Source: Cercis canadensis (Eukaryota > Streptophyta > Magnoliopsida > Fabales > Fabaceae). From it: a DNA stretch of 64,000 nucleotides. Below the pieces are notes generated by a model. The model searched no databases, was not told where the DNA came from, and was given only the letters and a program-made list of their open reading frames with translations. The position numbers were made by a program, and so were the translations under genes. Each line of letters opens with the position of its first letter. Within the stretch, counting starts at the first letter, position 1. The stretch lies in NCBI GenBank assembly GCA_003255065.1, contig QAOA01004423.1, forward strand, positions 124,001 to 188,000, given 5' to 3'. Positions 11,651 through 22,884 of this stretch are shown here, piece after piece.

Positions 11651-13412
11651 CATCAAAGTTGAAATTACGGCAAGATGTGACTGCATGCAAGAAGAACAAA
11701 CAAATAAACATTTGTATGTATATAACAGAATGAAAGATGGGTTCCTAAAAATATTCTTATTTGGGGGCTGTGTAGGGAAAACTTTTCATCAAAATCTTTT
11801 TCTATTAGGCCTTATCTTTCTATTAAGTATCTAACTCAACTGTTGCTTGATTCCCACACCTGATGTAAGCCTTCATTACTTCCTGCACAAGTCCTGGCCT
11901 TCTGTTATAGTACGTCAGCACCCAACTGAAGGGTTTAGTGACTATGCAGTTGACTTATTTTCAAACAAACATCTCAGCCGCGAACTCGGGTTTTCCTCCT
12001 TTAAACCTCTTTGTTCGAAATTCTTTAAGTGATGTTGTAGTCTGTAATTACAAATTTGAGTTCTATCACTATGGTTGGTGAACTTTGCTTGAAAGAGTAC
12101 TCATTAATGTTGATCTTCTCATAATGTCGTAGATGATAAATTGGATACCGCTGAGTGCTTTGGCTACAGTATTTTTTGAAGTTGTTTAATGTTGCCCAGA
12201 CTAAATTTTCTGTTTAATGAAGTTGAGTCGTATTTGATAACCACAAATTTTATCATTTAAGAATTTTATTTTAGCTACGTTAGGATTAGGAAGTAATAAT
12301 GGGTTGAAGTTAACTGGTTAAAATCCCTACCCAAATTCTCATAGCCTTACCTCAAATACCCAAGGTACTAAACCAAACGTTGGTGGTACTATTTTCAAAA
12401 TCTTACCAAAAATGACTTTATTAATATATTAATCTCATTTTTTTTTATATGAATATATTATTCTTGGCCATTGCATCGCTTCATATTTAGTCATTACCAC
12501 TAAATGTAATATCTTAATCTCATTATGTTAGGCTGAGATTTAGATAACTTTCAATTCCTCACTTGTTACATCTCTCAACATATATATAAATACAACTTTC
12601 TATCTACGTATTGATAAATGTAAATATTTATAGACTAACCAATAATTGTAGAGCCTAATTTCTACAATCAAGTAAATAAGATTATCTACTATTCTTGCAA
12701 TCTATTATGGGTTCTGAAGCCCAAATTAATCCTTAAAACTAAGCTCACCATGACCCAATCTCATTCTAACATACATCAGCCCAAAACATAATTGGGTCCT
12801 TTTTAAAATTTTCACAACTTCGAGGGTTAAAATTATATAAAATAATTTTATGGAACAGCAGGTTTCAACACCGCACAGTTCATTCCGATTCCATTAACGG
12901 TCTAAGTTATGCCATGTGTTCCAGGTATCGATACCTAAACTTTTACTAAAGTTATGGAAGGGTGCGCCTTTCACAAACGAGTTGCAATTGCGGCCAAGTT
13001 GTTTACTGGTTAAGACTTGAGAGTTGAATTTGGCTTCTTTTTTGCATGACTCATTTATAGGGAAGTTTGTGAAGTAGCATAAAAGGAAACCGGAGAAGAC
13101 GCAGCAGGCTAAGTGTGGTTGAGAAGTTACATACATTACAGAGAGTATCATTCTGCAAATATAATATATAGAGGGTACTAAAGTCGAACAAGGGTAATGT
13201 GATGAGAGAATAAGCATATATTATAAATATAAGTATATAAATAGGAGAAGGGTGTGTAAACTGCAGTAGGAGTCCAGAGAGCGGTGCGCTTCTAACTGGA
13301 AACATTTGCTGTGGGTAGAGTGGGTTGAAAACATCATTTACAACTTTACACCTTACGAGTTAACTTGGTAATTAATTGGAGAGTAGTTGTAGTAATTAAA
13401 GTGGGGTGTGGA
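11651..13412. other. Convergent intergenic region, no gene seen
   Basis: 1.76 kb between the 3' ends of the GTPase gene (plus) and the VQ gene (minus). The first few hundred bases probably include the GTPase 3' untranslated region. The rest is AT-rich with short ORFs that match nothing I recognise. No terminal repeats or RNA genes were found. Confidence 0.45.
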
Positions 13413-13949
13413 CTACAGGACCCTGCCGGATTCCAAGCTGGTAATGGTTCCAGGGCTCATAAGAGGGAAGGAAGACCAGTTATAAGAAGACGGTGACGAA
13501 AGATTCAATTCAAGCAAACTGGCACTGCCTGTCATGCTCTCCTGAGACTTCATTCCCACAGCTTCTGATTCCACGACTTGATACCAGCCGTTATTAGACA
13601 AGGTTGATTTGGGTGTTGACCATGTGTATGGTGGTGAAGATGCTGCAATGTCAATAAGGTCCCTGCTTGGCTTTGGTGGTGAAGCAACACCAAGGGAAGG
13701 TACCGCGTTCTGATGAGGCTGCTGGGGCTGAAACTCGGGTGCACCAGTAAGCTGCTGAACAAGGTTCCTAAAATTCATAGGGTCCACCTGGTATACTTTG
13801 ACAGGTGTTGGCGGAAGTGGCGCCACCGCAGGCTTCTTCCACGGCTTAGCATTCACCTTCCTCACCGAATGGAGTAAGGATTGAGATTGAAATTGAAATG
13901 GGTACGCGGACTTGGACGAAGAAGAATAAGAACTGGAATAAGCTTCCAT
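13413..13949 (-). CDS. VQ motif-containing protein
   Basis: A single-exon gene of 178 residues. The ATG at 13949 is chosen because the upstream in-frame codons encode an unlikely hydrophobic run and a TATA-like stretch sits about 85 bp upstream of this start. The protein opens with a Ser/Tyr-rich tract (MEAYSSSYSSSS), then a basic PWKKP stretch, and carries the diagnostic VQ core FRNLVQQLTG at residues 60-69, preceded by VKVYQVDP. VQ proteins are plant transcriptional cofactors, many of which bind WRKY factors through this motif and act in defence or development; most are intronless, as here. The rest of the protein is Pro/Ser-rich and probably disordered. The subgroup cannot be fixed by eye. 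Confidence 0.88.
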   Translation of the reverse strand: MEAYSSSYSSSSKSAYPFQFQSQSLLHSVRKVNAKPWKKPAVAPLPPTPVKVYQVDPMNFRNLVQQLTGAPEFQPQQPHQNAVPSLGVASPPKPSRDLIDIAASSPPYTWSTPKSTLSNNGWYQVVESEAVGMKSQESMTGSASLLELNLSSPSSYNWSSFPLMSPGTITSLESGRVL

Positions 13950-14027
13950 GGTTTCTTGCAGTAGGGAAAGATAGATGGGATGGATGTAATATAATATTTG
14001 CTTATCCAAGATGCTAACTTTGTATGG

Positions 14028-14040
14028 TGTATATATATAG
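14028..14040 (-). promoter_or_regulatory. Putative TATA box of the VQ gene
   Basis: On the minus strand the sequence reads ctatatatatacac, about 80-90 bp upstream of the VQ start codon. Spacing and composition fit a plant TATA box with a short leader. Confidence 0.5.
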
Positions 14041-16419
14041 ATTGTTGTGATGAGTAAGAGCAACATTAAACGTGCGTTGTAAATGTAATGGTTTTCAATA
14101 AAAGGCAACAACCTAAGAGAGAGGGAGCTGGGAGCAAAGAACCACACAAGAATTCAAATCTTGGTTTTTGTCTTGACCGTCGGCGGATATATAGTGATAT
14201 ATGAAAAGCAATGTGGTCAAAAATCGAATTAATGTAGTTTGATGCAATGAGCTTCTAATATTAAAAAATTCCCTCCAATTTTGTCTTTGGCAGCTCTCTT
14301 TACCACATATGTAAAAAATTCCCACTGGGCTCTTGGAAATTAATGATTTTAAATGTTATAAAAAAAGGCTTAAATTTATTTCAGCTGGGAAGAGACAGAC
14401 TCCGGGTGGAGATGCTCCAAAATGTTGAGTCACCTCGTGGGGGAATGGAGACCAGCCGCCTCTCCTTCTTGCAACGATGGCACACGTGGTCATGAGTCAT
14501 GCGCAAACTTGCATCATACATGCGCGTTAGTCCAATTAAGAATATCTTTGACCACATTCCAGCCCTCAATAATTAATAACATTTAAACGGCATGGAAGTT
14601 TCTTGAGGGCCTTTCCAATTCCATTTTCATAAAATAATATTGGATAAATTCCACTTCCATCTCCTCTTATAAAATTCATTTTCCATTGTCACATTGTTAT
14701 TTATTTTGTTTGTTCACTGTCTTCTCGTATAGATTCAATTCATTTTCCATTGACAAATTAGACCATAAGCTTGCCATTTACTTCAAATATTTTTCATGAA
14801 TAGAGGAATGTATGAGAACGAATGAGTGAGGCGTAGTTTCCAAGTTATTAATAAATAAATAACAGAAACAATTAGGTTTGTTGAAGAAAATACGACTGCG
14901 GGACTCGAAACTAGTTGCTAAGCCAGTTGCAGATGTTGGAGGAATTTCGCGGCCCCTAGCAACGGTGTATTGTTTTCTTTGACGAGTTTCTCAATTTCTC
15001 AATAATTGAAGTTCGTCATGTGTTGATTAATGATTATGAAGTCCCTCCAGTCCAGCGCCACGCCGCCTCAGCTAACTAACAAGTAAACGTTGGTTAACAA
15101 TGAGCAGCCATTTCAGTTCACACTTCAAATATCACATCTATGTGGGTGTTGGAGAACTGTTTTTCAGAGAAACCAAAATAATAGTAATACAGTGGGTACC
15201 TCTGCTGCTGTGAAGCGAATGCAAATTCCATGTTGGCTGCCGTCCTACGTCGTTCTTGCCCTGTTTTAGTTTTCACATTTTAGCCTCGCGCACACTTTTG
15301 ACTTTCTCTTTGTTAGGCGCTCACTCCGGAAGAAATATATTACATCAATTATCAAGCACACCAAACGACTGGGGAGACTACCGGCTTATTTTCAGTAACG
15401 GTTATATCAAATCCGCACGGTGTTGCCAACGGAAGTTAGTTTAATTTAAATTGTATATCTTTTTTTAGCATTCAATCTGTACATATTACTGTTAATTTTC
15501 ACCAAGACCTATTAATTGCAGATGATTTACATGGAAATGGGGAATGATTAGTCAATGTTTCCAGTTGTGGTAGATGTTGCTAAATGCGAATCACGTTACC
15601 CACGAGTAGAGCTGTCATATGGAATCTACACACGTGAATTGCATAGCAAAGTTGGACTTTGGGCTTCCTCGTGAACCAATCACGGCCTTTTTTGTGCCTT
15701 CTACTCTTCTTCAACAAATAGAACGCCATTTCCATAACACTAAAATCAATATCACCCAAAAAATATCAATTGTTCACGATTAAAAAAAAAAAAACGTTAA
15801 GTCAATTGGCCTAAAATAATTGTTATAATTTTTAAGTATTGAATTTGTGTCACTACCAAAAACAAACTTAGTAAAAATTAAATTGGAATTTATTAAATAA
15901 TATTTCTCATTTGCAAATGATTTAGTACTTTAAAAATACTTAAGAATTTCTCTCCATGTTAAATACAAAAGAAAAGGGATACTGGATAATTCATTTATAA
16001 ATAAACCCTGTTTGTTAATTTTCAGATTTCAATTCTTGTTTATCCTTATCTGTATTTTAATTTATGAATTCATTACTTAGAAGGAAGAAATATTGAGAAC
16101 CGGAAAGACTGAAAAAGATTCATTTGAAATGCTTGGTGTGAACTGTGATGGTGTGGCCCTTAAATTCATTATCAATTATCACTTCACGGTTGCAGTGCAT
16201 GTGAGGCCAGGAAATCAGAGCAATCCTGTTTATGATGGATCATATCACATTATTTTCATCAATAATGTCGTAATTATTCACTATAATAATTCACTGGACT
16301 AATTGATATGGAAATGATATTTCCACACTACAGATACATTTTCTTGTCTTTATAAATATGACAACATTTAAATTTAATTAACATTAAATCCAGTATTTAA
16401 ATTTAATTAAATTCATTTA
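14041..16419. other. Intergenic region left of the PIF/Harbinger-like element
   Basis: About 2.4 kb of AT-rich DNA without a supported gene. It should include the distal promoter of the VQ gene. Short ORFs near 14381-14569, 15256-15444 and 16093-16302 have no recognisable domains. A tRNA-like B-box string near 14897-14910 is not accompanied by a correctly spaced A box. Confidence 0.4.
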
Positions 16420-16621
16420 GAGTGTGTTTGGATAGGGTATTTTTAGAGTGTAATGTATTTGTAGAGTGTATTTAAAATACTAATTTTAAATTACTTTGTT
16501 TGTGTAAATTTTTAAGGTATTTTTAAAATTCTAATGTATTTTTATAGTGACTTTTAAAATTTTAATATAGTGTATTTCAAATACACTTAAAATAGAGTGT
16601 ATTTTAAATTCATTTATTTCT

Positions 16622-17119
16622 TCGGAGCCCCCGATTCCTCTACTCCTCCCTCGAGCCTCCATTAGACCCAAATCTACCACCGTCGCCGCTGTCAGCACAA
16701 CCGCCACCGCCACACAGCCACGACAACGTGAATTCTTGTCCTTGTCAGCCTCTGTTGTGTCTAGCACATGGCTTATCCCACTGAGTCTTGCACTTGGTGC
16801 TTCAAACGATGAATATGTTAAAGAAATAGAGGATGTGATAAACAAGGTGAAGGCAACACTTGGGGTGGACAAGAACGATCCGAATGTGGCTTCTGCAGTG
16901 GTTGAGCTAAGAGACAGTTCAAACACGTGGGTAGCCAAGTACAAAAGAGAGAAAGCTCTGCTGGGAAGGGCTTCCTTCAGGGACATGTACTCTGCAATCA
17001 ATGCAGTTGCAGGGCATTATGTTAGTTTTGGACCAACTACTCCTATTCCTGCAAAACAAAAGACTAGGATTCTAGAGGAAGTCGAAACTTCCGAGAAGGC
17101 ACTTCAAAGGGGAAGATAA
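16622..17119 (+). pseudogene. PSB27: Captured PSB27 (photosystem II repair protein) fragment, start codon missing
   Basis: One frame reads without interruption from about 16622 to the taa at 17117-17119. It begins inside a transit-peptide-like stretch (REFLSLSASVV), passes a lumen-targeting hydrophobic segment (LIPLSLALGAS) and continues through the whole mature PSB27 domain, with SNTWVAKYKREKALLG, SAINAVAGHYVSFGP and the terminal EKALQRGR. PSB27 is a thylakoid-lumen protein that assists assembly and repair of photosystem II. No ATG precedes the frame inside the element, and the first residues of the transit peptide are lost, so I call it a captured fragment even though the mature domain is intact. 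It has no introns. Expression by fusion to a flanking exon is possible but not shown. Confidence 0.8.
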
Positions 17120-17162
17120 ACTTCCATTCTAGCTCGAGTTCTTGTCCACCTCTGATCTTCGG

Positions 17163-17345
17163 CCTAATTTTTACACTTTCCCTCCTGTGCTGAAAGCTTG
17201 TCCCAATCTAATTAATGGGAAGAAATTACATTGCTGGGTTGTGAAGATGGGTTTTGAGTAGGATGTGTTTGTTGCTGCTTCCTTGATCCATTTGTATTCA
17301 TGGTTTTGTGTTTTAGATGTTGCTCACAAATTGTTTGTAGAAATG
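17163..17345 (+). pseudogene. Captured pentatricopeptide-repeat (PPR) fragment with in-frame stop
   Basis: The frame from 17163 reads as a PPR fragment: FPPVLKAC, NGKKLHCWVVKMGF, then a tag stop at 17259-17261, then DVFVAASLIHLYS and LDVAHKLF. The pattern of a repeat ending in HxxVVKxGF followed by DVFVAxSLIxLYS is typical of PLS-class plant PPR proteins, which bind organellar RNA. The stop falls where a Trp or similar codon is usual and the fragment covers only about two repeats. It lies 43 bp after the PSB27 stop inside the same TIR element, so two unrelated genes have been joined. Confidence 0.75.
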
Positions 17346-17509
17346 TTAGCGAGAGTTGTGAGTTTTAAAATGTTAAAATACTCTTTTTATAATAAAATAT
17401 ATCTAAACAATGTATTTTATAAATTCATGTATTTAAAATGTTGCATTTTAATTACATGTATTTGAAATTCACAAGAATTTGTCAAATACTTCATCCAAAC
17501 ACAACCTTA

Positions 17510-19747
17510 AACTTAACTTAATTAACACGAAATCCACTTAAACTTTTTCTACACCTAATCAACACTACCCATCAAACATTAGCACAAAAAAAAGACACCA
17601 CACATCAAATTTTCCTAAACTTATTTGGTCACTTCTCAATCTGTAATTTCTATCCGACTAGATCCTATGGTCTGAATGGCGCAAGTAGAGGCAGGATACA
17701 AGATATGGACCCAGCTCATGGTGTCTTTTTGGAGGCTAAATCAGTGAACATGTTCGCAGAAAACTTACTTGAGCCAAAAACTTGTTGAAAGCAATGGGTA
17801 GATGGGTCATATTCCCATTCTAAAATCAACAGATGACGTAAGGGTTTCTGAAAACCTTTGCTCAAGTTGGATATACTCCAAAGAATGATGATGTTCTCAT
17901 TGAACAGCCATGGCCCACTCAGTTTCACATTTTTGACATTCTCTCTATTCGGATAAAGGGCAATGCACTTGGCGTAAAAGAAAGAGGCCATACAACACAT
18001 ATTGAGGTCTTGTATTTCTTTACTCAATATAATTTCTTCATTTCTTTGGTGCTTCTCTTCCTTTTATATATATTCTCTTATCACCAAATGAAGATGTTAA
18101 CGTCTTTAGAGAATATGATGTCTACACAAAACTCCTTTTCATAACTCCCAAGATATTTTAATTTTACAATTATATCAACTATTTTGGTCTGAAACGAAAA
18201 CAATACGAACAGATCCTGTAAATGAAAATGAGTTCTCAACGTCTTCCTCTATAAGAATGAATGAGCTTTTCAGCGAACCTAGGTCTGAAACATTTATTGT
18301 TCAAACTTGTTAGATTCCGATGCCAACGAGTCCTTTTTGTCAAAGGTTCGGTTTGAAGGCAAGCAAGGAATACCAGAGAACTTGTCATTTACTTTTTCGT
18401 CCTAAATTGTATTCCATTAGCTTTAAAAATGGGAAGCAAACGAATTATCAAACAAAGCTACACAGCTCAAAATGTAATAGAGAATATACAGCGTGTATCA
18501 AGAAAATAACTAGAATGATATTTTAGTGGTCTGTGAATTACCGCTGCATTAAAAAAATAAAAAACAATGAACATGATTGCTAATCTGTTGTTAGAGTAGC
18601 CAAATCACCTGTACTTAAAGTCTGCAGCCATTCTCAGACATCATTTCTCTTTTTTTTCCCTTTTCAAACTACTGCAGATTGATAGCCTTTCTTTATAAAA
18701 ATCCACAACAGTCATAACTGCACACATGCGCTACTATAGCACTATATGCATAGACAGGACTGTTCACAGATTTGGAGGTATTACTGAGGCCAAACAGCAA
18801 TTCAACGCTCCTATTCAGTGAAAGCTCTAAGCTTTCTTTCTTTCTTTTCGAATCAGCAGTGCTTGGGTGAGAGGTAACATTAAACAATGGGTCCTGTCCT
18901 CAAATTCTACCCCAAAAAAGGATAAGAGATAGTATGTATGCAGTCACATACACGTCTAGTCATCCATAAATTTGGTGAACTTCAACTGTTGAGCACATGT
19001 AGTGAAAGCTGGACCTGCCATCTCTCTACATCTTTCAGTGTTTCCTCCCCTCGTTGCGTCATTTCACTATCTGCGAAGGAAACTTCAAACACGCTTTTTG
19101 TTTCAAAAAGTTAATTAGTGTTCGATCTCACTGAATTAATAAGATCAATATCACAATCTGAAGAAGTTGCATAGGCAGTGAAGAATAACTGATTAAGAAC
19201 AAAAGAAAAAGTAAATGCTTGTTTCCATTGTACACATTAAATAAAATTCCCACTATTGTTAATGGAAAATTGGAGGCCTCTAAGATCCAAAGAGGAAGAT
19301 ACAAGGAAGCCATGGAGCAAAGCAACCCCTCAACAATTACAATTGAAATTGCAAGCTCCATCTTTGCTGTGAGTTCCCTCTCCTAGCAAGTATCTTTTAT
19401 CCAACAACAGCATAACTATCCATTTGCGCCCAAAGTAGTATACGAAGTCCCAGTATCTTCTTGATGGGGGGCTTATTTGAAAAAACATTGGACAAGCAGC
19501 AATCCGCTTAAGTGAACCCCCACTAAAGCAAGGTGTGCGTGCCAATGTCCACATTATGATTGTTCTTCATTTGAATGAATTGTTGGAATTGAAACACTGA
19601 GGTATATACAGGAGAGACTCGCAGCTCAAACCCCATAACATGTTTTGGGGTTTATTAGAGTTGGGTGGCCTGAGAAGGGGCTGATCTTTTTACTTCCCTC
19701 GCCCGCAAATTTACAAATGGTTGACACCACCAGGTTAAAATCCACGC
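17510..19747. other. Intergenic region, no supported gene
   Basis: About 2.2 kb. The last few hundred bases probably hold the 3' untranslated region of the U-box gene. A 103-codon minus-strand ORF at 17716-18027 begins at a TTG and has no recognisable domain. I see no terminal repeats or RNA genes. Confidence 0.4.
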
Positions 19748-21097
19748 TCATTGGATGGTTCTAGTAAGCTTGCACTTGGAAATGAAGATGGTATCCGAAT
19801 AATTTAAACTACACAGCTTCAAAAGCTCAGCAGACTGTTGTTTCAATATAGGATTGCAACCACTCTGAATCACAAGTAGGAGTTTTGCTGCGAGTCCCGC
19901 ATCCACAGCAATTGACGAACACTCCTCCGGCGCAAGCTTGCACACAGACCATAGGATTGACAATGCATATTGGGTGCAATTCTCTGAGACCCTCATCAAC
20001 AGTTTCACCATAATGGGTATGGTGTTAGAACAATTCTTCAAAGCTGCTCTGCCTTCAGGTATAGACGCTAATGCATCTAAGATGGAAAGGGCTAATTCCA
20101 AATAATCAGGATCAAGACCAGACAACAATTCAACCAATTGAGAAACAGCCCCAATGCTCACAAGCAAATTTCTAACTTCTTTATGCAAGCATATTGATCT
20201 GAGGAGGCTAAGTCCAGGAAAGATCCCATTTGTGTGTCTCTTATCCTTCACCAGCCTCATCAACCCAACCAAAAGGCTATGGCTTGAGATAATCTCCGAC
20301 CGAAAATCCTTCTCTTCAATTAACGATTCAATCAGTCTGGTACAATTGATTTTCGTCTCAATTGAACCCTCGTTCAAAATATCCACCATTAACGAAATCT
20401 TTGCAGGTTGCATTAAATTCTTTTTTGATTCAGAATCAAGAGTCAAACTTACAAGAATGCCAATGACCTCGGAACCAACAGCATGGGAAGTAAAAGGGCC
20501 GAGTAAGGATGAGATTACAGAGACTCCACCTTCGTCAATCACAGTCTTACGGGCAGTGGCGTGAGCAGCCACAACTTGATGGAGCTCCTTGAGGGCTTGA
20601 ACTCGAGCTTGACCCTTGACCTTCTTCAGTGTCTCCACAAGTTCCGATGCCCTCCCCTGCACGTCTTCCGATCTCTTCTTCATTAGCAAATACTTCTGAG
20701 AAAACCAAGTGTAAATTAGACGGTAAAGGGTCGTATTTGGAGTAATGGAATCGTCCCAGAGCTCTTGCATCGTAGTGGGGCAGGTCAAGTGGCCCAAACT
20801 GAACCATTTGAGAATGTTGGACCTCTCATAGGTTTGGCCGGTGCAAAGCGTCACTGGGTCTTGCATTGGTTCAAGGGAGATTGGGCAGATGAAGACGGAG
20901 GGCACTTCGGACAAGTCCAGCTCTTCAATCATCTTCCTCAGATCCAATTTCTCACCAACCCCAGCTCCTACAACCCCACCGTCAACACCACCTAAAACCC
21001 CATCTTTGACAGCGGTATCCAGATCTAGAATCTGCCCGTCACCACCACCCTCGAACCCAGCAACCCCATCTCTCTTGGAAGGCTGAAACATCGGCAT
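19748..21097 (-). CDS. U-box E3 ubiquitin ligase with ARM-like repeats (PUB30/31-like)
   Basis: A single-exon gene of 449 residues starting MPMFQPSKRD. After a Gly-rich N-terminus the U-box spans about residues 64-138 (VFICPISLEPMQDPVTL, TYERSNILKWF, CPTTMQELWDD), the fold that recruits the ubiquitin-charged E2. From about residue 160 to the end the protein consists of Leu-rich helical repeats of the Armadillo type, which bind substrates in plant U-box ligases. Start, overall length and intronless structure fit the Arabidopsis PUB30/PUB31 group, members of which are linked to salt and drought responses; the exact orthologue cannot be fixed by eye. The reading frame is intact. Confidence 0.92.
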   Translation of the reverse strand: MPMFQPSKRDGVAGFEGGGDGQILDLDTAVKDGVLGGVDGGVVGAGVGEKLDLRKMIEELDLSEVPSVFICPISLEPMQDPVTLCTGQTYERSNILKWFSLGHLTCPTTMQELWDDSITPNTTLYRLIYTWFSQKYLLMKKRSEDVQGRASELVETLKKVKGQARVQALKELHQVVAAHATARKTVIDEGGVSVISSLLGPFTSHAVGSEVIGILVSLTLDSESKKNLMQPAKISLMVDILNEGSIETKINCTRLIESLIEEKDFRSEIISSHSLLVGLMRLVKDKRHTNGIFPGLSLLRSICLHKEVRNLLVSIGAVSQLVELLSGLDPDYLELALSILDALASIPEGRAALKNCSNTIPIMVKLLMRVSENCTQYALSILWSVCKLAPEECSSIAVDAGLAAKLLLVIQSGCNPILKQQSAELLKLCSLNYSDTIFISKCKLTRTIQ

Positions 21098-22200
21098 TTT
21101 TGAAGCCCCTTTTAAGAGAAAAACCTAGTGGGAAAATGCAAAGGAGGAAACGAAACCCACCCCCCAAAATCACAGCAATGACAAGCACTCTTCAAGGGAC
21201 ATTACATCTAGTACACACGAAATGAGAAGTGTGAAAAAGGGAAAGAGGGAAAAAGAGGAATAAAACTCCCAAGGCATTCTCTCATGAGGGCAATTCACTT
21301 CACAAGCAGCAAACTTCCTTTATTGTACACACTCCCCTGTTCCTTTTTCTCCGCTTTATCTGATCTCTTTCTATGGTCAAAAGAATCATTACCATCATAT
21401 CTCACATCATAAACATATAATCAAGCTTCTTTCACTTCATGCTCAAGCTTCAAAAGGGTTAAATCAGTAACCCTTTAGCAAAACAATAAAGATATTAAGG
21501 AAACCTAAAAAGAATCTAGACCAAACAGTGCAGGCCACTACTACAACTACTACTACAAGTAAATCAATAGCAGCAGAAATCTGACAAACAGTTCAAAGAT
21601 GGAGAGGGAGAGAGATAATTGAGACTGAGATCACGAAATTACGAAAATAGGAGTGCTTAGAAGAGGTTAAGAGGATCAATCAGAGAGGTCCGTAGCGCCA
21701 TTGGCAAGAGAAGAGACAGTGGGAGGAAGGGAGCAGCAGAGAAAAGCCATCCCTGGCAAAGGCTCCTCTACAGGACAGCGCTTCTTTTGGGGCAATTCAT
21801 GAAATCTCTTCACGGAAAATAATAAACAAAAATATTATAATTTTAATATTAAAATGAAACAAATGTTTTAATTTTTTGAGTAAATTGCAGATGACCGGGA
21901 AGCACGGGTTGCAGCCGGTTAATAAGCCCCTCGGCCCCTGCACCACACGTGCAGTCATATCATCTGTCGCCGTAAGCTCTCGCTTTTCTTTCTTTACTCA
22001 TCACTTACTACTTTATAATATTATTTACGAGGATCTGTAAAATGACACCAATACCCCAAGTAAAAGAGTCATTTCTCTTTCGATTTTTTTATTTTGTGGC
22101 ATGTAAGAGTATCATACAAATTTTCATTTTATAAAAGAGCTTTTTTTTTTTTTTTTTTTAAANNNNNNNNAATGCTTTGAGATGTTATCTTAGATATTTT
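21098..22200. other. 5' flank of the U-box gene
   Basis: About 1.1 kb upstream of the U-box start. The stretch to about 21780 is rich in short purine and pyrimidine runs and probably includes a long leader and the promoter. A 19-base T-run lies next to the 8-base gap at 22163-22170. No gene is seen. Confidence 0.4.
22163..22170. other. Assembly gap of 8 N
   Basis: Eight N follow a T-run and two A. Unlike the single-N junctions, there is no clear duplicated sequence on the two sides. A homopolymer that could not be read through is the likely cause. Confidence 0.8.
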
Positions 22201-22208
22201 GTTATATG

Positions 22209-22287
22209 CTATGTTGCACGGGGACGAAAACAAAACGCAGGAACGGCGATTTTTTAAAAATGTGGGTACAGGGACTCCACGTGTACC

Positions 22288-22328
<41 letters not shown>

Positions 22329-22876
22329 TAAAATAAATAATATTAAAATTTTTAAACATTAAAAAATATCAACAGTCTTCAATCAAGTCACCCTTCACTT
22401 GGTTCAGCAATGGAGGAAGAAAATAGGCACCACCGAAGAGAAACCAGAGGAGTTGAAGGTTGAAATTTGGTGAAAATGGAGAAAAACAGCCCTAAAATCT
22501 TAGGTGAACTCGTGTTAGGGATGAAAAATGAGGGCACAGTTCGTACGGCGTCGTTTTGGCAAATTTGGGCTTCCTACTCTTCCCAAAAACGGCGTCGTTC
22601 CACTTAAATCCCATAACCGCAGTTTCAAAATGGCGCCGTTCCACTAAAACAAAAAATCCAACCTCCAAAACAACGTCGTTATAAATGACCGGCTTTTTGA
22701 AAAGGTTTTGTTGGCCTTTTTTTTGGCGAAACTTGATGTTTCGAAACGTAAAAAATCAAAAAACTAAATTTATGGGTATTTTTCGGCGTTTCCTCCCTGT
22801 GGAACGTGTTTCTTACGTTTCGTCCCCGTCCCCGAAACGGGGATGTGCCTTCTTTATGCGTTTCGGTGCAACTAAG
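22209..22876. mobile_element. hAT-type MITE with 8-bp target duplication
   Basis: The 668-bp element is bounded by the perfect 8-bp direct repeat gttatatg at 22201-22208 and 22877-22884. Its termini are inverted repeats: CTATGTTGCAC on the left and CTTAGTTGCAC read inward from the right. An 8-bp duplication is the hallmark of hAT transposons. Just inside the ends are further G-rich strings (ggggacg) in inverted orientation. There is no transposase, and the ORFs on both strands near 22679-22897 have no recognisable product. An (AT)n tract lies inside. Confidence 0.78.
22292..22324. repeat. (AT)n microsatellite
   Basis: About 16 uninterrupted AT units inside the hAT-type element. Confidence 0.95.
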
Positions 22877-22884
22877 GTTATATG

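Larger units (their letters stand above)
16420..17506 (+). mobile_element. PIF/Harbinger-like TIR element carrying captured gene fragments (Pack-TIR)
   Basis: The 1087-bp element starts GAGTGTGTTTGGATAGGG and ends as the inverted copy GGTTGTGTTTGGATGAAG read from the other strand, with TGTGTTTGGAT fully shared and GTATTT repeated just inside. It is flanked on both sides by TTA (16417-16419 and 17507-17509). TTA target duplications and G-rich termini with TGTTTGG are typical of PIF/Harbinger (Tourist-like) elements. Subterminal regions are AT-rich with repeated GTGTATTT strings. No transposase is encoded; the interior is occupied by fragments of two unrelated plant genes, so the element is non-autonomous. 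Short TIRs and a 3-bp duplication can arise by chance, so the class call is moderate, but the gene-fragment cargo is clear. Confidence 0.65.

Noticed and set aside
14890..14920. tRNA-like string ggactcgaaac on the minus strand
   Set aside because: A B-box-like match exists, but the A-box-like ggcttagc is far too close and no cloverleaf can be formed.
17716..18027. 103-codon minus-strand ORF
   Set aside because: It starts with TTG in the track and has no recognised domain or splice context.
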